From: Cheilinus undulatus
Lineage: Eukaryota; Chordata; Actinopteri; Labriformes; Labridae
Reading direction: 5' to 3'
Assembly: GCF_018320785.1 (NCBI RefSeq)
Contig: NC_054870.1
Location: 3,893,433-3,957,432, forward strand
Length of the DNA: 64,000 nt
Below are positions 14,601 through 23,800 of the stretch, piece by piece (the first letter of the stretch is position 1; every line of letters begins with the position of its first letter). Below the pieces are notes generated by a model. The model saw only the letters and a list, made by a program, of their open reading frames with translations, ran no database searches and was not told the origin of the DNA. Both the position numbers and the translations under genes were made by a program.

Positions 14601-14809
14601 CTTGTTTTTGTTCTCCTTACCGAGCGCAGCAGGCTGATTTCATCGTAAGACAGGAAATTGAGAATAGTTTCAATAGCCACGATAGGTAGTCCTAACAGCG
14701 GGTTGTTCTGGTGCGGCTGATCGGGTGGAGGAGTAGACTGTCTCGGTGACACCGCGTCTGAGTCCAAGGACCCAACACATCCATCAACTCTTTCTACCAC
14801 GGCCGCCAT
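5166..14809 (-). CDS. fbxo28: FBXO28, F-box only protein 28 (five coding exons)
   Basis: Substrate-recognition subunit of an SCF (SKP1-CUL1-F-box) E3 ubiquitin ligase, a mainly nuclear protein; role taken from the vertebrate family. Coding exons on the minus strand: 14809-14621, 13632-13523, 11055-10917, 8003-7808, 5677-5166. All junctions are GT-AG, phases agree, and the spliced frame is 381 residues (human about 368). An F-box starting with the NPLLGLPIVAIE block spans about residues 36-84. A highly conserved alpha-helical middle region follows (about 100-211, including RHADILAAVETRLSLLN and NSTRAPQRAHEVLQELRD). A Gln/Glu-rich coiled coil lies at about 249-302, a Ser/Thr/Ala-rich linker at about 304-350, and a basic nuclear-localisation-like tail at 362-381. 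The extra length over human lies in the linker. Start: first ATG in exon 1, with the family-typical MAA opening and a YY1-like context. No lesions seen. Confidence 0.95.
6555..7560 (+). pseudogene. Degenerate L1/Tx1-like LINE ORF2 C-terminal relic
   Basis: Lies in FBXO28 intron 4, antisense to the gene. Plus-strand frames, broken by stops and frameshifts, give pieces typical of the ORF2 end of L1/Tx1-type LINEs: LPLPDVEIYNLS, HWEEQDSHLDWIKIEKSM, FRTYQELLEHF with FWKYLQLRTSI, a RYYTP-like segment then ICWKC (7340-7360), and AARVVLKKWK near 7530. No intact frame remains. Confidence 0.6.
7808..8003 (-). CDS. fbxo28: FBXO28 coding exon 4
   Basis: Encodes residues 147-211 plus one base of 212: VIDEIYRVLRYVNSTRAPQR through KKLPGADLSGRLIGSAP. 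The acceptor is CTGTCAG and the donor GTAATG. Confidence 0.93.
9248..9543. mobile_element. hAT MITE in FBXO28 intron 3
   Basis: The left terminus CAGCAGTTCCCAACC and right terminus GGGAACCAATG (reverse complement CATTGGTTCCC) are hAT-Charlie-like. Flanks TGCTAATC and TGTTAATC form an 8-bp target duplication with one mismatch. It is 296 bp with no coding content. Confidence 0.6.
9660..9750 (+). repeat. LINE-like 3' tail
   Basis: GGTGACAATAAAGTGTATTG followed by TGTAT reiterations resembles the 3' end of L2/CR1-type fish LINEs. Short and diverged. Confidence 0.35.
10917..11055 (-). CDS. fbxo28: FBXO28 coding exon 3
   Basis: Encodes residues 100-146: the ESERRNHSLARHADI...MKYVDSNLCCFIPGK block, nearly identical across vertebrate FBXO28. 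The acceptor is CCTAG, the donor GTAAGT, and it ends in phase 0. Confidence 0.93.
12076..12539. mobile_element. Palindromic (fold-back) MITE in FBXO28 intron 2
   Basis: GGGGCTTTTCCACTAC at the left and AGAAGCCC at the right, with inner arms GATTTGCTTTTCCATCAC (about 12128) and GTGGTGGAAAAGCAAATC (about 12450) that are complementary at 16 of 18 bases. The GC-rich GCTTGGC/GCCAAGC-type interior can also fold. Class not determined. Confidence 0.5.
13523..13632 (-). CDS. fbxo28: FBXO28 coding exon 2
   Basis: Encodes residues 64-100: the second half of the F-box (VCKRMDMICQRVLNQGF) and the following KVERYH segment. The acceptor is ...CTCTTCAG and the donor GTCAGT. It ends two bases into the codon for Arg100. 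Confidence 0.93.
14026..14040. repeat. Poly-G run
   Basis: Fifteen consecutive G in FBXO28 intron 1. The length is likely polymorphic or uncertain in assembly. Confidence 0.8.
14621..14809 (-). CDS. fbxo28: FBXO28 coding exon 1
   Basis: Encodes residues 1-63: a variable acidic/proline-rich N-terminus, then the first half of the F-box. The donor is GTAAGG right after ...LLRS, phase 0. Reading on through the donor gives a non-homologous tail, which confirms the splice site. Confidence 0.93.
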
Positions 14810-14860
14810 CTTGCTTTGCTAAGGAGGAGGCGGAAGTGACGTTTGAAATAGGAGCTAGCG
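14802..14860 (-). promoter_or_regulatory. FBXO28 core promoter: ETS/CRE-like and YY1-like motifs
   Basis: About 20 bp upstream of the start codon the plus strand reads GCGGAAGTGACGT (14830-14842), a composite ETS (CGGAAGT) and CRE half-site (TGACGT) arrangement common in TATA-less housekeeping promoters. GCCGCCATCTT (14802-14812; minus strand AAGATGGCGGC) matches the YY1 consensus and overlaps the ATG. No TATA box was seen. Factor binding is inferred from motif match only. Confidence 0.55.
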
Positions 14861-15220
14861 TGACATTTTCACTTATTTCACCTGACCGGATTATAACTAT
14901 TACCGAATATATCGAAAGCAATAAAGGGTGAGGAACCGTGACTCACAGTGACAGACTGTTTTAAATGGAAAAAGTAATATAAAATTACTGACTACAGATT
15001 AAGCAAAGAAAAAAATAATGACAAGACTGAAGAGAAAACAATAAATGTAACAGAAACTTAGGGAAGGGCTGCATTCATTCATCAATGTATCAAATACCAG
15101 TTAATTTATAGGCTTTTGTTTCAATTCATTAATTTTACAAGGGAAAAAAACCCATCAATATAGCATCTCATTCAGAAAATCCAGGAATCTTTGGAAGTTT
15201 TCCCTAATAATCATATTTTT

Positions 15221-15223
<3 letters not shown>

Positions 15224-15284
<61 letters not shown>
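15224..15284. repeat. (AT)n microsatellite
   Basis: About 30 AT dinucleotides directly abutting the left end of the Tc1-derived MITE. A shorter TA-rich remnant continues past its right end (15826-15850). Confidence 0.9.
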
Positions 15285-15287
<3 letters not shown>

Positions 15288-15825
15288 TGCTTAACAAATT
15301 TATTAGACCACCCTAACCCTAACCAAAGTAGGGTTTGTGCCACAGCTGCCCTAAATTAACGGCATTGGTAATTACCAAAATCATTTTTTATGTTTCTGCA
15401 ATGGTTAATACACCAATATGTAGAAGCTCTTTAACCCAAATGATATTTTTAATGCTAAAATATCATTATTATTGTTATCCATGAATTTTCAAATTTACTG
15501 ATTACAAAAAAAAACTGAAAAAATAGTAAAGTACATTATTATTTCTTGAATATGTCAAATCATAGTTGTTTACTTGCATTCCTGAACAGAAAAATGAGTT
15601 TTAGTGGTTGAATGTTATGCTTGATTCATTTCTGACTTCTCAGAGAAGCCCAGTGAGCCGGCTCAAATTTGGGTGAATTCAGTTTGAAATTCCTCATTCC
15701 TGTTCAAAATGGTAAAACGTGACGAGCTCACTGAAAATGAAAGAGTCCGCATTAAAGCACTTCATGATGCTGGATTGTCTTTGAGACAAATATGACAGGT
15801 GGTCTAATAAATTTGCTAAGCACTG
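15285..15825 (+). mobile_element. Tc1-derived MITE, copy 1
   Basis: 541 bp bounded by CAGTGCTTAACAAAT and its complement ATTTGCTAAGCACTG, with TA on both flanks. Next to the right end is a relic transposase start reading MVKRDELTENERVRIKALHD then AGLSLRQI and a stop. It is therefore an internally deleted Tc1/mariner derivative. A second copy in opposite orientation lies at 60801-61340. Confidence 0.75.
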
Positions 15826-15939
15826 TATATATAGATACTGTATATATATCGACTCTCAACAGAAAATGTTCTCAAGAACAGTTAAAGTGAAGAATTCTTT
15901 AAAATGCAAATCTATTCTCTTGTTGTTTATACTTTAAGT

Positions 15940-16860
15940 CCCTGATGCCCCGGGGTAGGGGGTGGTCAAACCCACTGGTACCTTGATGTTTAAAAAAAGG
16001 GAAAAAAGGTTGCAAAAGTGCCTGCTGGGATGCCTCTGTGGTGCAAACATGATGAAGTGCCCTTCCTTTGGAAAGAAATGCTGAAAGTGCCATCTTGGGT
16101 GCCTTCCAGCTGACGAAATGTGAAGAAAGTAGGGTGCCTGTTGAGTTGACAAAACTCAAAGTCGATAAAATGACCTCTAGGGCAGGGGTCATCAAATTTT
16201 GGACAAGGGCCATCTTTTTCTATACAGGCACTTTTGGGGGTTGATCTTAAAAAACTAAAGAAATTTAAAAAAAATATCATGAATATATATATGTTTTAAA
16301 TATTTTAATTTTCTTTCAAATGTATGTAATTGTTGGGTTCTACAGTGAGATCAGTGCTGTTTATCATATCCAGCCACAAGGGGGCGATTGAGATATTTTA
16401 GCTGAATATTCTTGAAGCCAAAAGTTGCCATAATAACTGGCAGTTTGATCAGTAATGGACTGATAAATTTGTGTTCATCATGCATCATATTTCCTAGTAG
16501 CGGCTGACAGGTGGTTTTCTGAAAAAAAGGATGAAACATAAAATCTGTATGATAAAAATAGCTGTTGGGGGCTTATTAAAAAAAATACCACATATCTTTT
16601 CCTCTGCACATGTTCTGAATTTGGTGATGCTCTGGGGGCTGGATGGGAAGATGTGGGGGGCCTGATGGCCCCCGGGTGGCCAGTGGATGATCACTGCTCT
16701 ATGATGTCTTGTTTGTGGTCAAATATCCTCTGCTGTGACCTTGGTGGACAAAATGTGACAAAGTGCCCTCTAGGGTGCCCTGCCCAATGAATAAAATTAA
16801 CAGTGCCCTTTTGTTAACAGTGCCCTTTAGGGCGAGGGGCGCCTCACACTTAGAAAACTG
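15940..16860. repeat. Dispersed repeat rich in GTGCCCT motifs, split by a hAT MITE
   Basis: Repeated GTGCC(C/A)T-type phrases (AAGTGCCCTTCC, AGTGCCATCTTGG, AGTGCCCTCTAGGG, CAGTGCCCTTTAGGGCG) flank the nested MITE. A similar GAGGGCACTTTAG phrase pattern occurs at 27240-27866. Origin unclear. Confidence 0.4.
16183..16696. mobile_element. hAT-like MITE nested in the GTGCCCT repeat
   Basis: The left end CAGGGGTCATCAAATTTT and right end GGATGATCACTG (reverse complement CAGTGATCATCC) are hAT-like. Flanking 8-mers CTCTAGGG and CTCTATGA match at 6 of 8. No coding capacity. Confidence 0.5.
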
Positions 16861-16909
16861 CTGCACTAAAGGAATTCCACCATAGAGCTTCAAATGTTCA
16901 GACATTCTG

Positions 16910-17330
16910 CCTCTTCTTTTTGCAGATGATGTGATTCTGTTGGCTTCCTCAGCTGGGGACCTCCAGCAGGCGCTGGGATGGTTTTGCAACTGAGTGAAAC
17001 GGTCGAGATGAGAGTCAGCACCTCCAAGTCTGAGGTCATGGTTCTCTGCTGGAAAACAAGTACCTCGGGTCTTGTTCACAAGTGAGGATTAAATGGAGCA
17101 TTATTATTGGGTAATGACTGAAAGACTAAGTTTTCTCTGGAGGGTGTGGTTACAAATTGATTGTAGAGTCGCTGTTCCTTTGCATCGAAAGGAGCGAGTT
17201 GAGGTGGTTTCCCTGGTCTGGGAATGCCTCCGGATCCCCCAGGAGGAGTTGGAAAGTGTCTCTGGGAAGAGGAATGTCTGGGTTGACTTGTTTAGCCGGC
17301 TACCACTGTGACCCAGAAGATGATGGATGG
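16910..17330 (+). pseudogene. LINE (non-LTR retrotransposon) reverse transcriptase 3' fragment
   Basis: Plus strand encodes LFADDVILLASSAGDLQQAL at about 16916-16975, the FADD catalytic signature of non-LTR reverse transcriptase, with a stop soon after. A second block (about 17155-17310) reads WECLRIPQEELESVSGKRN and ends near GATGATGGATGGAT, the usual end of this fish LINE type. An internal deletion removes the domain between them. Confidence 0.6.
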
Positions 17331-17479
17331 ATATTCATACTGCATAATATCTTTTACTAAAATGGTACCAAACACTAAAGGATTGCATCAGTCATGTTTA
17401 TGTGTGTGTTTGATAACTGCCTCCATAAGCTCCTTTGTGCTCCCTAATTTTGGCAGTGAATATTGTGTACTGTTGTTTT

Positions 17480-17485
17480 TTTATT
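17480..17485 (-). terminator. POLR1C poly(A) signal
   Basis: TTTATT on the plus strand (AATAAA on the minus) lies about 230 bases after the POLR1C stop. It is the first canonical hexamer noticed downstream and gives a short 3' UTR of the usual size for this gene. Confidence 0.5.
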
Positions 17486-17717
17486 AATGAAAAAAATCAG
17501 TTTACAGGAATAAAGAATGGTACACAAAAGCAGACAAACAGAAGTATATACATACTTACAAGCAAGTCCAACAACCAGGACATAACCTGCTTTTTTAAAC
17601 TCAGCATAGGTTTCATTGGTACAGCCAAGCTTTAACAGAAAATTCCACTGAGAGCATTGTATCATATTCAAGCCTTGACAGGGCTGTCAGTCAGATTATC
17701 TGTGCTCAGTCATTGTT

Positions 17718-17836
17718 TTACTCCACACCAGGAGAGTCCAGTTCATTTAGAAACCTCTGACACTTGGTCATGAGGACTTTGATAGCCTCTGTAACCAGGA
17801 CCTCTGGAGGCAGGATGCCGGTAGATTCCACAGTAA
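17718..17836 (-). CDS. polr1c: POLR1C terminal coding exon 9
   Basis: Encodes residues 313-351 and the TAA stop: [21 protein letters not shown], then [13 protein letters not shown] and a short variable tail. The acceptor is TTTACAG after a pyrimidine-rich tract. Confidence 0.93.
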
Positions 17837-20800
17837 CTGTAAAGAAGGAAAGAAGGGAAACCGGTCCATGAGTTGATAAAGCGTTACTGGAATAATAGTA
17901 GTAATAATTAAAAGGGGCATCTGTTTTAAAAGGCTAACTTAAAATGCTAAAATCACACTTACAAACCTGAAGTTCAAGTTAATACCCTGAAGTCAAGATC
18001 ATGTTAACAACAGGAGTTGCTCTTAGAATCAGTATGACTTATAGATGATCAAGAATTATCAACATACAGATGAAATGGTCTCGCACTCTCCCCAGCTTCA
18101 CCATATTCTTCAGGTCATCATGTCGAAGGACTTCCCTGCTGCATGTGTCCAAACGACTGTTCACGACTTTGGCAACCTTCTTTCCTTTAGTCAGACAAAA
18201 AAGATTGCATAGGATTACTGAAGCAGAAATGTAGATCTCACAGCAGAAATCAGTCAAATAAACGGTAGAATTTAACACTGCAATCAGAAGGTTATCCTGT
18301 AGTATCTAGATTTCCCTAGTCATCTATAACCCTTGATTATAATCGCTCTGCTCACAAATGTTCTCTAGGATTGAGATCACAGTTTTGTGATTGCCATTCC
18401 AGAACACTGACTTTGATTTCTTTAAGCCACGCTGTAACTAATGTGGCGGTACGCTCAGGGTCGCTGTCCATTTAGAGGACCCATTTGCACCAAAGCTTTG
18501 ACTTCCTGGCTGATGTCTTAAGATGTTGCTTCAATATATCTACATCATGTTCTTTCCTCATGATGCCATCTATTTTGTGAAGTGCACCAGTCCCAAAACA
18601 CAAAATACCCCCACAACATGATACTTCCACCCCCATACTTCACAGATGGGATGGTGCTCACAGGCTTGCAAGCTTCCTCTTTTATCCTCCAAATGTAGCG
18701 ACGGTCATTATGATCAAACAGTTCAACTTTAGTCTCATCAGACCACAGGACATGTCTGCAAACATTAAGCTCTTTGTCCCTGTGTGCATATACAAACTGT
18801 ATTCTGGCTTTTTTATGTTGCTTTAGGAGTAATGGCTTCTTCCTCACTGAGTAGCCTCTCAGCCCATGTGGGTCCAGGTCTGGTTTCCCTGTGGATGACG
18901 ACACTCTCTGACCAGCTTCAGCAGCATCTTCACAAGGTCTTCAGCTTTGGTTCTAGGGTATGCACATTTGGCACCAAAGCACGTTCATCTCTAGGACCCA
19001 GAACCATCTCCTTCCTTAGCGCTATGATGGCTGGACATTCCCATGGTGTTGATACTGGTGTAGAATTGTTTGAACAGATGAATGTGGCGCCTTCAAGCAT
19101 CTGGAAATACTACCCAAGGATGAACCAGACCTGTGGAGATCCACAATCCTCTTCCTGATGTCTTGGCTGATTTCTTTAGATGTGTGTGTTTGAAGTGTGC
19201 CTTCAATTAACTCAACTGTTGTCAATTAACCTATCTGAAGCTTCGACATGACATCATCACCTAGGCTTTCCCAAATTGTTTAAATGAATAGTAATCTTAG
19301 TATATGCAATTTTCTGACTTTGGCAAAAGTAAATAAATCTCTAAAAAAATTCCCTCTGTCATTATTCTGGCATTTAGCAAATAGAAATAATTTTGGTAAT
19401 TCTAAGTGACCTAAAACTGGATAAGTTTAGTCTGATTTAATGTCGGACAGTGAGAAATAAAATGGTTATGTGTCTTTTTATACAGTGTATGTTAACTTTT
19501 GGTCTCAACAGTAAATCATATCAATTTCCAAACTTTAAATGTACTTCCTGCTTCTTAATCATCACCCTCAGGGTCAAATAAATAAATAAATAAATTCGTC
19601 CATTCTTACCATGAACATCCTCCAGGTCTATCACTCCTCGAGAGAAGCAGCGCTTTAGACGTTCTGCCTTCTCTCCCTCTATCGGCTCCAGCAGGGTGAT
19701 CTCAGGGAGGAGGCGGTAGCTGGCTGTGGCTACTGGAGAGAACTTTGCATGGTCTTTACCTGAACACAGAACAGTGTTTTAAAAATACATAGCAGAAAAA
19801 AGCAGACTATAAAATAAATGCAGGAAGGAGTGACTTCCAAACTCAAAAAAGGGGGTGTTTGATGTGCTCTTTGGAATGCTTGTGTGGTAGATCAGGGGTT
19901 TTCTAAGTGTGGGAGAGTGAGCTTCCCCTAAGAGAAAAGAATTTACTTCATGGAACCCTACCCCCATAAAAAATAAGATTTTAAAAAATTTTAAAATGAT
20001 GTTTTGGACATTTATGTCTCATCTTAAACATTTTTAACAATCGCATATTTTTGATTTTTTTGGTCTGCATATGTCTTTAAACATCCATCCTACCCATGCA
20101 ATCAGTAACTTAGTTTCATAATTTTCTAATCTAGTTGGGGCAACGAGTTTGCATCCATGCAGTTTATGCAGGATTGCATTACTGCTGATAATCCTCCACC
20201 TTCAGCCTTACCTGGTTCCTGTTTTTGATCATGTCTGAGCAAAACCTGAACCTGCAGAGGCTGTCTTAGTGTTTATGGCACTTAATGTCTCAGTTAGTGA
20301 CCCCAGGGTTTACATCGCCTTATGCTTTTATTATCTTGTACATCTTTACAAATTAAACACTGTGGCTGTTGAGCATCATCAGGACTGATGCATGAAAATC
20401 TTAACTTTAACAGTCAGTTCTAGTATGGTCTCTGTAGTAACTAAATCTGTTCACAAACTGGCAAAGCAAAGCACCTTTATTTATGGTTTCTGGTTACATG
20501 ACTCCCCTGAAGTCTTGTGGTGCCCCCCAGGGGGAGTCCCATCTCGATTGTTGTTTTCACATCATGACTTAACCCAAGCAGACTTTTTGGCTGTGTTCAA
20601 GTGCAAACTAAAGTAATCTGAATCTTTTTATTTTCATTATTTTGGCTCCTGCATGACTCAGATATCAGGGAAACCCTCACTCCCTGCCAGTTCTAGTCAT
20701 TGTCATTTCTGTATGTCAGTCCTGTGATTGACTGGCGACCAGTCCAGGGTGTACCCCACCTCTCGCCCAATGACAGGTGGGATAGGCTCCAGCCCCCCGC

Positions 20801-23800
20801 AACCCCCAATGGGATAAGAGTTATAGAAAATGGATGGTTGTCATAGGACCCTTGGCACAACCCTCCAGAAAATGCACTAGAAGGGATTTTTTTTGGTGAA
20901 GATTATATATATTTCGTAATTACACATGGCTCCAACAAAGAATGAAATTACCTTTTCACTTATTTCAAGCATTAGCAAATGCTTTAAGATGAGTAAAAGA
21001 TGGTAGAAACTTTCAAGGAAAAGTAAAATAAACTGTTTAGATTTTAAGATGCATCAACTGCACTTAGGAGGTCCAGCTCTTTTTTCTACAATCAATCAAT
21101 CTTTATTTGCACTGTGCTAAATTATTATCAGTTATATCTTAACACACAATAAAGAAGAGAGGGTCTATATTATTTATACAGACCCATCATTAATCCACCA
21201 GGAGCTCAGCAAAAGTGACATCTAGCTGAGTTACTGCAGCATGGAAAAACATCCTTTGACTGGACAGAAACCTCGAGCAGAACCAGACTCATGTTGAGCA
21301 GCCATCTGCCAGTGCTGTGTTTGGGTTGTAAAGGGTTAAAGGGACATGCAAAAGCTCTTACCTATTCCTTTGACACAGTGCATAATGATGTCCAGCTCCT
21401 GTCCTGGTCGTAGCTGAGCTATCAGGATGTCATCATGCACCGGTCCAATGCTGGAGTCTGCAAACACATCTGCCTGGTTCCCTATAGGGACCCACTTTAT
21501 GTCGCTGGAATAAACTGGGACAAGGGAGAATTTTAGAATCAGATTATTGCCTTGTATGGCAGAAATGTTTTCTTCACTAAGACATCTGTGCCTCATCAGT
21601 AATGCTTTGTTCATACAGCTTCACCTGAAACCTACCCATGTGGTTCAGATACAGCTCCCGGGGGTCAGAGGAGTCTTTGCTGGCTCTGGGGTTCCTGGTG
21701 CACTTAATCTTCAGCTGCAGTTGAATTGTGTCTATTTCTGAACCTTCCTCCTCTGCAGATTCTTCACCTGCAACAAACAATGTGTAAATAAATGAGTAAA
21801 ACTCTGTAGTGTTAGTGGTGAGTCCATCCCTAGCACTGTGAACATTTTTATTATTCTGTATCGATGAATAAGTTGCTCCAAGAAGCTAGATTCAGTGACA
21901 CAGCTTTAAAATGCCTGTTGCCTGCTTTCCAATGAAAAAAAAATGGAATTACATGTTCATATATATATATGTTTTAAATCAATGAGATAATAGAAGATAT
22001 TAAAAATGCATTTAACATTTCACAACCCTGTTCTGAAAGGCTCATTGTGCAACACTGTATAGTGGGAGCTCTGTGGGGATTTAGTGAGATATTTTACCAG
22101 TGTTCCTGTACTCAAACAGGCGAGGGTCAGCTTTGATGGGGATGAGGCCTAATCTGTGGGCGAGAACTTCATCCTGGACGATGGATGTGTTGTTATAGAT
22201 AAACACCTTCTCTATTGCCATGGTAGGAACCTACAAACAAAGACAACAAAGTACCAAGAAAGGTAAGCAAAATATCTTTAAGGAAACAAACTTCACTTTA
22301 AAAAATGGTCCAGTGGATGGATGGCTGGATGGATGTTAAGATCAGTAGTATGTAGTTAAATGAGACACCAGTGGCATTGAAAAGAGGAAAATGCTTGGAT
22401 GAACTCTACCTCTGCCAGTAAGATTCTCCTGAAGGCATTGGCGATGGCTGCATCGATTCCCACCATATCAAACTCCATGCTGTTTTCATCCAGATGTACA
22501 ATGTCGACTCTAAAGTTCTGTAACAGAGAACAGAGCTTCTCTTAGCAGGATGTCAGAAGTCAAAATACTCGGTAATAGTGGATTTTGAAGATTTATGTTT
22601 CAAAGAAAATAAAGTCAAAGAGGAAACTCATGCAAAAAATGTGATTTATGCTTGAACTGTTTTAGGTTTCTTTAACATCTGTACATTCAATGGATTTTTC
22701 AAAAGAATTCTAAGTTTTGAAAGCATTTTCACAGCTTTTATCCTTAGGGTTAAAAAAGCTAAAAAATAATTTCCCAACGTTATTTTTACTATATAATAAC
22801 AATCAAAACCAACTCTAAGCTGCATATCTCCATTGCACTGTTGATAGAAAACAAAAGCAACAAACAATTCTGCATTTAATTTTAGTGTTAGGTTTGGAAC
22901 TATAGAAACTGCATTATGCCCATAAATAATATTTTTAACACTTTCACATGAGTGATGACAGAAATATACCTTTTGAAATTTCTGCATATCCCAGTGGTCA
23001 TCATAGCCAGGGTAGTTTCCGGGGTAATCAGATGTATGAACCTAAAAAAAACAATCAATTAACAAGCACATACCATTATTTGTCTGTAGACATTGGGATC
23101 TTTTAAGGTTAATTTCACGCACCCTCTGATAGGGCTGCCTGTTATGGTAAAACCATAACTACAATTATTTTGACCACAATCATTCCATGCAGTTACTCAT
23201 CTGTTTGACAACATCTGCATGAGTGCATGAATTTTAAAAGAATAAATAATTTCCATGCCTAGAGAGGCATAGAATGAACATCCATTCATTCTGTTAACTC
23301 TTTTGTATTTCCAGGTCCAACTCCCTTTTCTATTAGTCCTTTTAAACAGGAGTGGAAAGTAACTAATTACATTTACTCAAATTACTGTCATTGAGTATTT
23401 TTTTGGGGTACTTTTGGGTACATTTTGAAATCAGTACTTTTACTTCTATTTTTTTTAAGTCTTAATGAGAGTACCTGTAAGTTTACTTGAGTACAATACT
23501 CTTGTACTTTTCCCACCTCTGTTGACTCCACAGTATTAGAACATTAAGAGAGAATGATTCCACATCACATCCCAAAACTCTCCACTTTTGCACCATGGGT
23601 GAAGTTATCCACTGAGTTAGAGTCCCGGCCGTGACTTGAGGTGCTTCTAAAAGCTGCATACTGCATATTCTTGATTAGTGCATTGCTTTGCTTTGAGGTT
23701 GACCCACCTTACCACAGATTTTCAAGAGTTACAGAAGCTCTGCCATTCTGTAAAATAATTTACACTTTCCAAAGTGTAGTTTAAGTCAATGGTTCTCAAC

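Noticed and set aside
15310..15323. Telomere-like CCCTAACCCTAACC
   Set aside because: Only two repeats, and part of the Tc1-derived MITE (the diverged second copy at 61300 lacks the full motif), so not an interstitial telomere.
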